Below are positions 18,884-31,050 of a stretch of DNA of 64,000 nt, piece by piece. The notes beneath the pieces were generated by a model. That model was given only the letters and a program-made list of their open reading frames with translations, did no database searches and was not told where the DNA came from. Numbering within the stretch: the first letter of the stretch is position 1; every line of letters starts with the position of its first letter. The position numbers were made by a program, and so were the translations under genes. This DNA comes from Mesostigma viride (Eukaryota > Streptophyta > Mesostigmatophyceae > Mesostigmatales > Mesostigmataceae): positions 3,964,621-4,028,620 of the forward strand of contig RPFO01000072.1 in NCBI GenBank assembly GCA_009746045.1, written 5' to 3'.

Positions 18884-19664
18884 TGAAAGCCCATAAATCA
18901 AAGGATTTTTTGAGCTACTCAGACCTACAAAATGCGTATTCATTAGAGAGATACACTGGTTTGAATACAGGGGGGTCTGACCATGACCGCGATTTCTTGA
19001 CCCTAGGTCACAAGTCATGTGCTTATTCACAAATGGTTCATGAAAAAAATCTGGCTTCTTGCACGAGCTATGGGCAACATATGCAGGCTCTGTGAAACAA
19101 AACTCAGGCCCATTGGGCCACTGGAGCTATTTTTCATTAGCATCACAATTACAACGCAGTACAACGCAGTGGGAAACATGAGAGCCCTTCACAACATTAC
19201 GCAACGACACGAGCCCCATAAACGGGGCCATAGTGAGCTTGGAGGGTCAAAACGTTGAAAATAGGTGTTGTATGAGTTATACTGCATCAAACATGCATCA
19301 AACATCATGACTGGATGACCTAATATGACTGAATCAGGCAGCCATAGCCAAAGCATCATCCACTCTCACAACGTGTTGAGCACATGCCTCGTGGGAACGG
19401 AGGTGCTGGGTTTTCATTCCATAACGCGTGCAATACTGAAAGAAAGAGGCACGTGTAATGCAAGGCTTGGATAGGTTGAGTGATCCATGAGCTTACATGC
19501 AGGCAAAGATGACGCTGGAATGCATGCTAGCAAATGGTGGCAAGATGCTAACAACACATGATTATACACCATGATTATGGGAACCTAGCTGATCTTCTTG
19601 CACAATCAACGCAGTATAAACCATCAACATCCAATCCTCACGACATATGCACGGCTTGACGACG
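18884..19664. other. Intergenic, no gene seen
   Basis: Only short frames without recognisable domains. Nothing structured was noticed. Confidence 0.3.
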
Positions 19665-20250
19665 TATACAGCACCTAAAGCTTTCCGGTCGCCACATCCT
19701 CCGGGCGGCTGTGGATGCCGGCGCTGCTGCCACTGTGGCTGAGCGCGACAAGTTTGCCTCCTACGGCAATGTGGGGCCCCACCGGGTCATCCCCTTTGTC
19801 CTTGAGGAGTTCGGGGCCATGGGCCCCAAGACAGCGGAGTTTTTCCACGAGTGCTGCCAGCGCCGTGAAGACCGCCTCGACCTCGAGGGTCAGACCGCCC
19901 CGTGGTCGGCCCGCACGTGGTCCTCGTATTGGCGGCAGCGCCTGTCACTCGCCCTCACTCGCACCGTGGCTGATGTGTTATTCCGCCGCACCCGGGCCGA
20001 CTTTGTCGCGACCCATGCGGTCTAGATCCCTTCCAGGCCTGCATGGTGGGCCGGCAGCGCTGTCGCTGCGTGTAGTTTTGTGATGTCTAGTTAGTTGTAC
20101 CTTGTGCCGCTGGCGTGATCCTTGGATGTCTGTGTCAGATTACTATTAATTTCTTCAGGGTTATTCTCCCAGTTATCGGGTTTTTCCTTATGTTGCATGC
20201 CTATCTCACCTCCGTAATCTATCATTCTCAATGAATATACAGCACCTAAA
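19665..20250 (+). mobile_element. 5'-truncated copy of a diverged sister retrotransposon, 15-bp TSD
   Basis: Target duplication TATACAGCACCTAAA at 19,665-19,679 and 20,236-20,250. The insert encodes the C-terminal endonuclease region (VIPFVLEEFGAMGPK to FVATHAV, stop near 20,025), clearly homologous to but diverged from the 34-37 kb element. Its 3' UTR ends CTCCGTAATCTATCATTCTC, shared with 5,985-6,235 and 21,470-21,530. Confidence 0.9.
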
Positions 20251-20499
20251 TACTGCACAACTGCAACCTGCTATGGCTGACATGCAAGCAACGTCGAGTA
20301 GGATGGCGGTCTTAGAGAGGCTGGGCAGAGGTCGGTAGAAATAAGTGGAAAACTGGCAGAAACTAGGTAGAAACACGATATACTTACGCCTGCAAGCACT
20401 ATTGAGCCGGTGGAAGAGGCCATTTCCAGGAAAATACAGCATACCGTAGCAATAGCCACGGTCACGCCTTCCGCTATTTGCAGGCACCATCATTAAAAA

Positions 20500-20885
20500 A
20501 ATTAAACTAAATTATAACCGGTACTGAACGCAAATGGTTTTCACCTTTGCGGAGTGCCTGATCAAATAACATGTCTCCGTTGGGAGATCATGTAGCACAT
20601 ATTCCAGGTTGGATGGGTGGTGTGGAGGAAGCCGCGTAATCGAACTAACCTAACTCTAAGCTATATCTAGTCTAGAAAAGCCTATCTACGCTACTCATCA
20701 AAACGGCTCCTCCGTTTGGGGGGAGGCGGCTTGCCCACAGGGGCTGGCGTGTGCGCCTTGACAATCTTCTTCCACCGCGTCTTGTCTTGCATGGCAGTCC
20801 AAAGACGGGAGAGAGAGTGGATGCGGTACTCAAACTGGGCTGGGACCACTAGGTCGTCCAGCAACATCATGCCCGGAGCTACCCA
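20500..20885 (-). mobile_element. L1-like 3'-end relic (minus)
   Basis: It starts with an AT-rich tail, then ACATGTCTCCGTTGGGAGATC, and matches 39,345-39,670 over most of its length, including CCCACAGGGGCTGGCGTGTG and GCATGGCAGTCCAAAGA. Read on the minus strand it is the 3' end of an L1-like ORF2 and its UTR. Confidence 0.75.
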
Positions 20886-21394
20886 ATAAAAGTCTGCACA
20901 AATCTCGGTTTAGCCGAGAGTCCGGGCGTTCGGAATGAATAAACATGTGTTAAGAAGTCGAAACACCATGGAAATACCGAGCATGGTGCCGCAGCAGACC
21001 CGAGTCTTGACGTAATAATATGTATGCCGGTTTCCAGGGTTTCCGCATGAAAGTTGGGTGAGAAACTGGAAAAAACTACGTTTCCTTTGCCCCAGTATCT
21101 CAACAAACTCGTAGAAACCTCATTATCAACCTTTGAACGCATCATCATGGTCGTGCTATACCCAACAGCCACTGAAATTCGCGCGAAAACTGGCGAGATC
21201 TACCTGCCGCCATCGCCGTCGTCTTCACCTTCGTCCCGCGAAAATGCCTGATTTCAGTGGTACATATTTGTTTGCAGCTGTCACAAAAAAAATACCAAAA
21301 ATACCAGGATTTTTTCTTGAATTCTATGAGATGTTTCTGACCTATTTTGAAAGTTTCAGACCAAAAATCGCATGTTTAATAGGTTTGCCACGTG

Positions 21395-21535
21395 TCAGAT
21401 TACAACGCGATACATCGCGTTCGAACCCTACAACGCGATGTATCGCGTTGTAAAAAAACACGGGTTAATATCCTTATGTTGCATGCCACTCTCACCTCCG
21501 TAATTTATCATTCTGAATGAATATGTATTACAAAA
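21395..21535. repeat. CGAT palindromes and a retrotransposon tail
   Basis: Two palindromes (AACGCGATACATCGCGTT and AACGCGATGTATCGCGTT) are followed by an AAAAACACGGGTTAA motif. The same combination lies inverted at 18,190-18,240. From about 21,470 the sequence is the CTCCGTAATTTATCATTC retrotransposon tail. Confidence 0.6.
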
Positions 21536-21539
21536 TCCA

Positions 21540-22755
21540 TTTTTAAAATACCAAAACTATGCTGGTCACAATGCGGGTATCGCACGCTGGACAGCATAAC
21601 GTAACGCACTCGGCAAAGCTTCATCCCCCCTGAGAGTTCTGAAAGGCAGCCCAACTCGGCCAAACAGGACTGCGCATTAATTAATTGTCCGCAGCGTTGC
21701 ATCAGGACCAGAAACTTCCTATGCACAATCCCCATACCAAAGAGTGCTAAAGCACAGGAAACTAACCCAAAAGGCTCCCAAAATGGGGTCACCTTCATGA
21801 AAGTGACCCTCATGGAAAATAGTTCGCCCCAACTTGACCTTGATCAGAACAAAAGACAACCGAGGTGCCCAGTCGCTCTCGTGCTCGTGCCTGAATTCCA
21901 AGGATCTCACGGAGACGTTTATCCGAAATACTTTCAGGCCAGAATTCATTCTGAAGTTCCTGTCCTCATGCCACAGAAACGGGCTCTCTCCCAGATGCGT
22001 CCCCCGCCGTAGGCCATACACCTGCCCGACACGCCTAGGCCGATCCACCTCCCTACTGTCCAGCTTCACGAAAAGCACCTTTTGCTCACCATGGCGGATA
22101 CAACCTGCGCCACCCCAGCCAACCAGGGTCCATCCACCAGGGTAAGCGCGCGTCCCTAATCGTTCAGGGGAGGACCATATCCCTGACCCATGGTTGGATC
22201 GCCCAGAAGGTGGCCCCTCAAAACCATGACCCACTACTTGCACCGAGGCGGCTCATGCCCACGACACGAGTGGCCACCGGGTCGCCCTGCGATGGCGCGC
22301 TGTGAGCTCAGCGCTAGCTTAGGTCCGGGCCAAAGAGTGCTTCTACCTCAGCCCGTGACGTGTACCCGGACCAAATGAGCTTCAGAAGGATGCCAACCAG
22401 GAGCCTCCCAAACACAGCAACGTGTCATCCCAGGCCTCCTGGAGACTCGGCCAACCGGAAACCACGAAAAGTGGCTACCCGGACCAATATGAGTATAACT
22501 TCGCACAGCAACCCGTGACCAGCGAAGTGCTCCACTTGGGGATTGCAGCCAGCGCCCTTCAGCCAGCGCCCTCACAAGCACCGCTCACGGACACATCGTG
22601 CATGCAACCAGCTCTGGGCGACGAGGCCAGCTGTGGCCTGTTAAGAGGAGGTGGTGGCAGTAGATCCACCGACTATGCCAGCCCCCGTACGCGGAGAAGC
22701 TGGCCTGCGGGGAGGAGGTGGCCGAGTCCAGCAGTGAGATATCGTCAGTGGTGGG
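21540..22755. other. Intergenic, 3' of UTP15
   Basis: Several short frames on both strands, none with a recognisable domain or good ends. I see no supported gene. Confidence 0.3.
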
Positions 22756-24393
22756 CTACTCTGCGCCTGCCGACCGGGCCAGCGCCGCGCCGATGATGGG
22801 CTGAATCAGCCCCTCGAGCGCCGCGAGCTGCTCCCCCAGCTTGACCTCGGCGGTGACCTTCTCCCGAATGATGGCCAGCCGCTGGATGATGCGCGGCGCC
22901 TGGGCGAGCTGCGCCAAATATAGGTCCAGAACGCGGTCCGTGACGGACACCAGCAGCTCGGCGTAGCGCGGGTTGGTAACGTAGCGCGCGAGCACGTCCA
23001 GGAGGGGCTCCAGCGATGTGGCGTCCCTGCCAGCCAGCGCCAGGGTGAGCCCTTGGCGTGCCATCAGCTCCTCCATCACGGTGATGACCACGTCCACGCG
23101 GCCCGTGGTAAGCGCCGAGTCGAGCGCGTCGCGGTAGAGGAACTTCTTGAGCTGGCGGTCATACGGGGCCAGGTGGGCGCGCCGCCGCCGCTCGACCACG
23201 TAGTCGCCCTCGGCTGGCTTCTCCCCGCTGCCGCGGATGAAGTACTTGTAGGACGAGGCGGTGAGCCGGCGGGGGCGCGAGCGGGGGCGTCTCCGTCCCC
23301 CGGGTGCCAGCGCTGACCCTGAGATGCGGAACTTGTTGCTGCTGTTGCTGTTGGCACCGCCGGCGCCCGTGGCGTCGCCATCCGCCTTGCGCGGGCGGTG
23401 GCGGACGGAGAGGAGGCCGTCCGCCATGCCCACGGCCAGGGAGGTCCCCTGGGGGGAGAGCTTTGCGGACAGGATGGGCGCGGGGTACTTGATCGCGTGC
23501 GTGAGCTTGAAGTGGGTCAGGTCAAAGATCTTGACGTGGCCATCGAGGGACGCGGATAGAAGGCGCGGGCCGGGCACGGTGTCGAGCCCGTCGTACGAGA
23601 GGGCCGGGTGGCCAACCTGGAGGCTGGTCACCGTCTTGAGGTGGTTGGACACGCGCTGCATGAGCCGGCCGCCGCTCAGCACGTCCCAGATGAACACGTC
23701 ATTGCCCGCGGATGTGGCAACCATGCTGCCCGAGGGGAGGAACTCGAGCGCATCCACGGGCTTAGCGTGGGCCAATGACATGATGGCTTGGCCGGTGCGC
23801 AGGTCCCATAGGCGGCAGGTGTGGTCGTACGAGCCCGTGAGCCAGGTCGTGGAGCTGGCCGGGCTGAACGCGCCGCAGCGGATGTAGTCGGTGTGGCCCT
23901 TGAGGACCATCGCTTGGGATTGGCCGGGGACGTCCCACAGCCGCACCGTGCAGTCGTCGGAGCCGGATATGACGTGTATCCGGTCAGGCGAGTAGCGGGT
24001 GACGTGCACGGGCCGGGTGTGGCCCTTGAAAATTCGTAGCACCGTCCGACTACTCAAGTCGAACACCTGCACATTGCAATTTTCTCCTCCTGCGACTACC
24101 AACTTCCCGTCTTCCCTGAAACTTCCAGAGTAGGCCACGTCCTTGAATCTCCCGATAGTCTTTCGCAAAGCTCCCGACTTGCCATCATAAATACGCACAC
24201 GAGTGGAGCTTGTGGCCGCCAGCAGGAATGGGGCTGACGGGCAATATTCGACGTGTGAAACGGCGGCGACTTGCTGCTCGCTATTAGAAACTTTGAAGCC
24301 GCGCCAAAATCTCCCCTCGGCTGTTTCTCGTATACTCCGTGGGGGGAATTTCCGAATAGCTAACTTCTTATAATCCGTCACCGAAGTGCTCAT
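22756..24393 (-). CDS. UTP15: UTP15, WD40 subunit of the t-UTP/SSU processome
   Basis: A 545-residue nucleolar protein. UTP15 belongs to the t-UTP (UtpA) complex, which binds nascent pre-rRNA and starts small-subunit assembly. The N-terminus (DYKKLAIRKFPP, RFWRGFK) is typical. WD repeats follow through about residue 330 (for example GHTRPVHVTRYSPD, GSDDCTVRLWDVPG, GSYDHTCRLWDLRTG). The C-terminal UTP15 domain begins near SYKYFIRG and contains VERRRRAHLAPYDRQLKKF, YRDALDSALTTGR and VVITVMEEL. ATG 24393 (MSTSVTDYKK) is chosen; there is no upstream ATG in frame. The gene is intronless and divergent from the coiled-coil gene at 25,436. Confidence 0.93.
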   Translation of the reverse strand: MSTSVTDYKKLAIRKFPPRSIRETAEGRFWRGFKVSNSEQQVAAVSHVEYCPSAPFLLAATSSTRVRIYDGKSGALRKTIGRFKDVAYSGSFREDGKLVVAGGENCNVQVFDLSSRTVLRIFKGHTRPVHVTRYSPDRIHVISGSDDCTVRLWDVPGQSQAMVLKGHTDYIRCGAFSPASSTTWLTGSYDHTCRLWDLRTGQAIMSLAHAKPVDALEFLPSGSMVATSAGNDVFIWDVLSGGRLMQRVSNHLKTVTSLQVGHPALSYDGLDTVPGPRLLSASLDGHVKIFDLTHFKLTHAIKYPAPILSAKLSPQGTSLAVGMADGLLSVRHRPRKADGDATGAGGANSNSSNKFRISGSALAPGGRRRPRSRPRRLTASSYKYFIRGSGEKPAEGDYVVERRRRAHLAPYDRQLKKFLYRDALDSALTTGRVDVVITVMEELMARQGLTLALAGRDATSLEPLLDVLARYVTNPRYAELLVSVTDRVLDLYLAQLAQAPRIIQRLAIIREKVTAEVKLGEQLAALEGLIQPIIGAALARSAGAE

Positions 24394-25435
24394 TTTCCTC
24401 ACTCGACAGGCTCTGCTCACGGCTCAATACTGATCACACTTCACGGAGGCTTCCCCTTCCCGGCGGAAACGGCTTCTGAAATCCTCTGCCCACATGGTGC
24501 CAAATCATGCATGCCCCAGATGCCGAAATTCCTTCTCCAACAAGTTTTAGTCTATCGTCAACCGCAGCATTTTGCCCAACCGCCATAACCAGTGCAAAAC
24601 GTGCGACGCCGTAACAGCACACTTCATATGCCAGGAGGTGGCACGCCACAAAAAGACGAGCAGCAACTGCCACGGCTCCATGACTGCGGGCTTCCGGGCT
24701 GCCTCTTCCGCTGGCTTTAAAGTACCACGACTTCTGACGGCTGGAACGACGTACGGCCAGCAAACGTCTGGGCCATAGGTACATACTGGGCCTCTGAAGT
24801 CAGATCCGCTGAGCCGGCATTGGGAGGAACAAGGACGGGGCGCGGCGCGGTGGGGCAGGCGCCTGAATAATGCTGCCGACCTGGCTGGTGGGGAACGCGC
24901 GAAGGCCAGAATGGCCGCAGACAATAGCTCAGTTTTCCCGCCAAATTCCCCAGGAAATTGCAGTGCTGCGTGGTTTTGCAGGAGTGCTTACATGTGACAA
25001 ACGTTTCCATGTAGTCTCAAAAAAAAAAAAAAGGGCACAGGTCCCGGAGCGTGTGCGCGAACACCAAGGTTGACTTCCAAGCGCACGAAATTCATCGGTG
25101 CTTCGTATCAAATCGTCTTACTCGGTTAACAATAGTTCTGACGCATAGCTGCTCCCGCGACAAGCGCAGAAGGCTCATGTTGCGAAATCATGCTTCCTAC
25201 GCTGGTATAAAATGATTAGCCGGACAGCCGTTTACGTCGATTTTCTCCAACACTCGAATCAAACGACGTGAACATCGTACCCATTTATTGTTAAGGTAAC
25301 AATTGCTGATGGGCGAAACAGGGACGGGATGACGAACGTGAGAACAGCAAAGACAGGACGGGACGATGGACGTGATAACAGCAAAGACAGGAAGATATAG
25401 TTTGCTACAAAGCAACGTTCGCAGTCAACTTCAAA
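24394..25435. other. Divergent intergenic region
   Basis: A 1.04-kb stretch between UTP15 (minus) and the coiled-coil gene (plus). It should hold both promoters. A poly-A run lies at 25,019-25,033. An imperfect direct repeat, GGGACGGGATGACGAACGTG and GGGACGATGGACGTGATAAC, lies near 25,320-25,380. No gene seen. Confidence 0.4.
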
Positions 25436-28400
25436 ATGGCGGGCTCGCCGACGCGTGCTGACCACGTGAGAGCGGACGAAGACGAGGAAGACTTGTACGG
25501 CGACCTCGTTGCGCACGAAGTGGCTGAGGCAAAGGGTGCTGATGCCGCTCCTATCCTGCTGCTAACCCCTGCCCAGGTCCGAAATTTGCACGTTGACACC
25601 TAACCAAGCCCTGCATATACGCTCACGTCGCAAGTAGACAGTTCCAGGCAGAATCCCGACAGAGTTACCGAATTCGGACTGTAACATTGGCAAAACGCTT
25701 CCTGTGCCAGAACATTTGGAATTCATCGCTGTAGAAATTCCTACGCCATTTACCCACAGTGTCGTCTCCCCGGGAGACCTAACGCGTCGCGAGCACCGTC
25801 GGTACTTTGCGTTCCTCGCAGCTGCGCGACCGGCTGGCCGCCAGCGAGAGCCTCAACGCCAAGCTGCAAGAGCAAGTGAACAATCTGCAGCAGAAGGTGA
25901 GTTGTTTTTCGAACCCTTAGGTTCTCAGTTGTGGGTGCCGAGTGCCCTGGATCACAGCCATGAATTAGGGACACCTGTTCTGGGAATGAACAGGACAATG
26001 GTGTGTACCCAAGTCCCCACAGTGCAACATATATGTGGTTTTCCTTCTTGTTGCGAACCTCCCCAGCTCCCTTGGAATTCCTTATTGTGGCTCAGCCTAG
26101 TGTGGTCAACTTTCCCTTCGTCTTAAAAACACAGTTGGAGCCGTGTAAGTATCGCTCCGTTAACTTGATTGTTACTCTTAATAGTTTTCCGTTTTGGGGG
26201 GGAAAGTGTTTCATGCACATGCGCAGATGTGCATGCCCATGGGTGTGTATGGTTTTTCAGACGGCGCAGGTTCGCCAGTAACAATATCGGTGTCCGTGCC
26301 TACGACCATGATTTTCCCTTCATTCCTTTGTTAGTCCTTGTGCGCTTTGCAACTATTCAGGCTGACTGCTATAGTAAGTGGCCAGCAGGGATACTCCGAT
26401 GCCTAAAACTCAGCAGTTAGAAACTTGCCTCTGGGAGATGGACTTCTTGGTAGCTTGTGTAAGCTCAGCTGCACTCACCTCAGCCGCGCTAAACTAACCT
26501 GCATTAAGCCAAGCAGCGCCAGCGATAGTAAGATGGTTTAAACTAGGACTAAGATGCCTTAAACTAGGCTGCACTAAAATAAGCTGTGCTAAGCGAAGCT
26601 GCAGAAATCTCCTCCTTTTCCAGCATGCCTTGCCATCTGTGCATGACTGCCGGCATTAAATCCTGTGGTTGATTTTCGTCTAGGGTAGTTGTAGAGGAAT
26701 GCGCTTGCTTGGGGGCCTACCATGCCCCACATGTAAAAAACTCATGGTGGTGGGTCCCAGATTAATCCAGCTGAACTTCCACTGGGACATAAAAAATACT
26801 CGACGTACCCTGTATACCCCACCACCCCCTTTGTTTTTTTCTTGTTTGTTCGTCAGCATTCTCTCCTAAATTCTGTCCGATGCTTCGGGGGGGGATTTCG
26901 GTGCATGCATGCATTGACGACCGGGTGGACGGTGGGGCGGGTGGGCATGTGGGTGCGTGGTTGGCCGCACCTCCAATCTCCATGCCTGTGAGTGATGTGA
27001 CATGGACGCTACTAAGGCAGGATGTTGGGTGCATCGGCGTTGTGTGCGGATGGTGCCATCTTGCGGGGCCGCCTAGGAAACGTGTGCATGCGTATGTATG
27101 TGCCTGTGCACGCGTGTCCTACGCTCTTGCCCCGCCACCTGTCCAGGTGGACGGGATGACCCAGGAGCGCGACATCCTGCTGCGCAACATGTCATCGCTG
27201 TTCACGGTAGGCACACACTCTGATAGATTGCATCCACTGTAAAATACCCTGCCAGGGTACCGTGCAGATGCGTTGGCCAATACGCCCGACACACAACTCC
27301 TTTTGATGCCTATTCGCGGAGCTCAGGCGCTGGAATCACATGGAAGAGCTCTTGCCGGTACCAAAGCTTCTGTTGCAGCGAGCGTCTGCAGTGATGGGTG
27401 TGGAGTAGCCATGGAGCCTCCCGCAGGTCCCTTCAAGGATGGTTGTGGAATTGGGCTTTATTTGGCTCGCTGTGTCGCTAAGATGGTACCCTGGCAGCAT
27501 CGAGGCTATTATGAAGGTCAGTGTAGTGACTAACCACGATACTGATGTACCCGTGTGAGAGGCACATGTCTTTGCCTTGTCTGTGCAATCAGCTACGCAA
27601 CGTCTTTATTACCTACTTGTACCGAGGAAGAGCCCCCCTTGTATCTTTTCCCCCCTTGCGTCTTGCAGAAGGCACTTGGTGGTCTGCCCGTTCAGCTCTC
27701 TCGCACCGGGAATCACCACAGATATATCCGCCACACAGCGCCCGCCGCGACAAAGCACCACCTCTCTCATCTCTCTACGCTTTGCTTGCGGAATATAGGC
27801 AATGGTCCACGTATTACATCATGATAGAACATGACTGGAGATTTGGTGTTGGTTCAAGATCAGACATGGTAAGGGGGGTAGTGAGCAGAATGTATGAAAG
27901 TATTCTCTCTGGCGATATCCTGTCAAATGATTGTTTCCCTTTCTCAACGCTTTTGCACCCACGGATTACTTATGCCGATGCCGACCGCTGGTCGCCGACC
28001 TTCCCTCACTACCCTTAAGCCTTTTGTCGTCCCCCCACTACCCTTTTGTGGTTTCACTGACGAAGTAGACAGCCACATGCCCCTTGCCTCAGTCCCCTCA
28101 CGAGCGGCTGTGTCATGGCTTGGTCTCATCCACAACTGCGCTGATGCTGGGTGTACTTGGTCGGTGCCTTCTACTTGGAATCTGTGGCGCTTCAGACAGC
28201 CCGCATGGAAATTGTCAGGAGTCTCATCACTCTCGTTGCTGTATGGCAATGCATGCTGTTCTTGTTGTTGTTCTTGTCCTGCCCTGTGCACATTGTTGTC
28301 CTTGTTGTTGCTGTCTGCCGGTGCATATGGCTGCTGCTGCTGCTGTCTGCCGGCGCGCGCCACGCAGACGGCCCGCATGGAGATTGCGCGGAAGAACGAC

Positions 28401-29686
28401 GAGATCGCGGAGCAGCGGCGAGAGCTGGTGCGTGCGTGTGGCCCCATCGCTAGTTTATTTACAGCAACACGGCGCCGCCTCCTTGCTGTGTAGCGTAGGC
28501 GCATGCACTTGGTGCGATGGCAGCGTGTCGCAGGGAGGCGGTGTGTGGGTGCGTGTGTGGCCCCCTTGCCATGTATGTTGCAGTGGCCCCAGGTGCAAAC
28601 TGTACTTGACATTTGTCATCGTGACAGTTTTCCATGCCGCCTCGTTGCTGCTTCAAATAGGGAGCCTGTGCGTGTGCATACATATGGACTGTCAGCCACT
28701 ACTTGCTATCTATTATGCAGTTGGCCCACGAACTCATCCATCCTCTGTTCAATCCCTCCTTGACAAACGGCCTTGCCGTTTGCTCGCCATGGTTTCCTGG
28801 TATTGTGTGCTGTGACTCTTCTACTTCTGAAATCTGGATAGGCGTCCTCCACATCAGTCTGGGTCCCTGGGGAATATGCAAGCGTGGAGCAGTGCTTGAC
28901 AGATGCCATATCCACTTCCTTGGTGATGAACTGCTGGAGATTCCACCGCTCCCAACTACCAGCCAGATGGACAAGCACCACACTCATCGCGTTACCTTCA
29001 TCTTCCACAAACTACCTTCTCAGCCTTGTAGATTTTGCGATGGCTGTAGATACTGACAACTGCTGTAGGGTCCTCTTCCTTCCCCTCTCGCTCTACGCCG
29101 TAAGCAAAGAATGTTTGGCCTCACGCCTCGCATCTCTTAGTTGTCTGTTATGAACTACTTAATGTCTGGCAGCCGTCCCTGACAAAGGCCCGGCCGGTTC
29201 TCCTGGCAGCTGGTACGGTTTCCGTGCTTGCTCATGGACTCCGACATGACACGGAAACAACAGAGACGGAATGAAATCGTTGCGACAAGCCTGGGTGTGC
29301 GGAAGGCATGGCACGGCATCCATCGGTGCAACTGTATGCACCAGGCCCATTTGGTGGGCAATCTACATGTACATATATACATCTATATGGATTCATGTCG
29401 ACCATACCTAATTTTATCTCATGGCAGGGGTGGCTACTCTGCGTGTGTGCTTGCAGTTTGCGTGCCTGCTGGCCATATAACTTGCGGTGCCGTGAACAAC
29501 TATTGTTATTTATGGACCAGCTGGGCCGGTGTCTGGATGGAGCAAAGGCAAGCATGCGCATGGATCAGCTTTGGAATGCTTGCATGTGGGTGACATAACC
29601 AGCTCTTGCCTTTAACTCGTGTTTGTGCCATGCTGCAGGACGCTCTGAAGTCCCAGAGCTCGCGGCACCGCGAAGGACAGCGGTGA
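25436..29686 (+). CDS. Multi-exon coiled-coil protein with a FLASH-like motif
   Basis: Supported exons are 25436-25576, 25822-25896, 27147-27206 and 28368-28427, all phase 0 with AG acceptors and GT donors (the first donor, GTCCGA, is weak). A likely terminal exon is 29639-29686. The N-terminus is acidic (DEDEEDLYGDL), followed by a coiled coil (LRDRLAASESLNAKL) and, joined across exons 3 and 4, LLRNMSSLFTTARMEIARKN. From memory the last motif resembles the conserved N-terminal segment of FLASH (CASP8AP2), a histone pre-mRNA processing factor, and plant proteins with the same motif. One or more exons between 28,428 and 29,638 may be missing from this model, and the true 3' end is uncertain. 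A decayed copy of the start of exon 4 lies at 28,192. Confidence 0.6.
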
Positions 29687-30110
29687 CGTACGCCGCTAGC
29701 TATGACGAGGTTTCCTGGCGTGACGAGACTTTTGCCGTGGCAAGCGGTTTACACTGTCGTTGTAAGGAGTCGACCCAAGCTGCATGCTGCTCAGGCATGG
29801 AAGCTGTGCTCAGGCCTCACCATTATATATAGAGCCCTCTGCGGCTCTAGATATTGGATGGGCCCGTGGGTATCGCACAACATGCCTAATGTTCCACAAC
29901 AAGCCATCCCATCAAGGGTGACCAGTTGCAACCTATATCACAAGTATATCCCGGGGGGAGGGCTTAGCAGCTTGTGTGCATTTTGTAACCATCGCGACAT
30001 GCACAATGCTGTATATTGCTCATACACGCTGCTTCCTGTCTGTCCGCGTCGGCTGCATGTGCTTGTAGTAAAGATTGCGTTAACAGTCGATGTTTGGCTT
30101 GCCCATGCCT
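29687..30110. other. Intergenic or 3' part of the coiled-coil gene
   Basis: No domain recognised. It could hold further exons or the 3' UTR of the preceding gene. Confidence 0.3.
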
Positions 30111-30462
30111 TGCATAGGTCTTGCGTGGACGGCTTTGCATAAAGTACTTAGACAGAGTGTGGCACGCCAAGGACCTGGGCGCTGGCAGGAAACGGGATCT
30201 TTTCAAGGTTCTTGTTCTTACGATTCTGAGCTAGCTATGGGGCGGAAGCCTGGACACTCGCTGAACGTCTAGAGTCCAGATTTAATGGTACGGTTACTAG
30301 GATGTTTGGCGGACATCGTCAAAGACTACGAACCCCCAACTGTGGGTCCTAGGAAATGTAAGAAGCATCGAGCATGGTAAACAACGTGCAAGATAATTAG
30401 CTCGAGGCCTCACTTGAGGCCCATATTTTAGACTAGCAGTGGACATTAATTAATTAATTACT
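30110..30462 (+). mobile_element. L1-like RT relic with (TTAA)n tail
   Basis: Near 30,195-30,290 a degraded frame reads DLFKVLVLTIL, then YGAEAWTLAERLESRF after an internal stop. This matches the L1-like ORF2 C-terminal region at 13,355-13,440 (DLFKVLVLPVLTYGAETWTL). It ends in (ATTA)n at 30,447-30,461. Confidence 0.75.
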
Positions 30463-30479
30463 GTACACGTGACTGCGTC

Positions 30480-31050
30480 AAGTCAGAGCATAAGTCCTTG
30501 GTCACTCGGTCCACCGCTGCACCTCCAACCAAGCTCGGGCAGACCTCAGCCTCCCCCGCCCGTATACGTACCACCGCCACCACCGGAACGCCATCACCGG
30601 CCTGCCAGGCCAGCTCCTCAAGCACGACAAGCGGCTCGATTGAGGACCACGCCATCGTCATTGGGTGCCCACAAATTGAAATACCGCGGGCCTCACCGCC
30701 CAGGCGGTGAAGGACCTTGTCGCCAGGCCGGCCAGCACCCGCTGGCCCAGTCGGCGAGTCCGGCCCGGCCTCCCGGCCACCCAGACCTCAGTGGGCCCGG
30801 TGGGCGCCAATGGTTCTGCAGCATGACGCTGCACTGAGAACCATACCACCTCCACCACCTCCGCCATTGCGGTACAGCTCAAGCATGACAGACTCTCATG
30901 ACCTCCGCGAGGAGGCCGAGCTCAACTTAAGCGCAGCTAGCCACAACGTCATCGTAAGGCACTTCGACCAGCTGCCTGAGGTGAGAACTCCGAGAAGCTT
31001 GCCGAGGCGGTAATTGAGAAAAACATCCTTGACCCTGGATGGCTCTCATT
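30480..31050 (+). mobile_element. Decayed L1-like ORF1 region
   Basis: A Pro-rich stretch is followed near 30,900-30,980 by EEAELN and NVIVRHFDQLPE, similar to the ORF1 segment around RSIVVRYFQVAQQPE at 9,310. The frames are broken. The downstream sequence to about 31,450 is anonymous. Confidence 0.5.
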
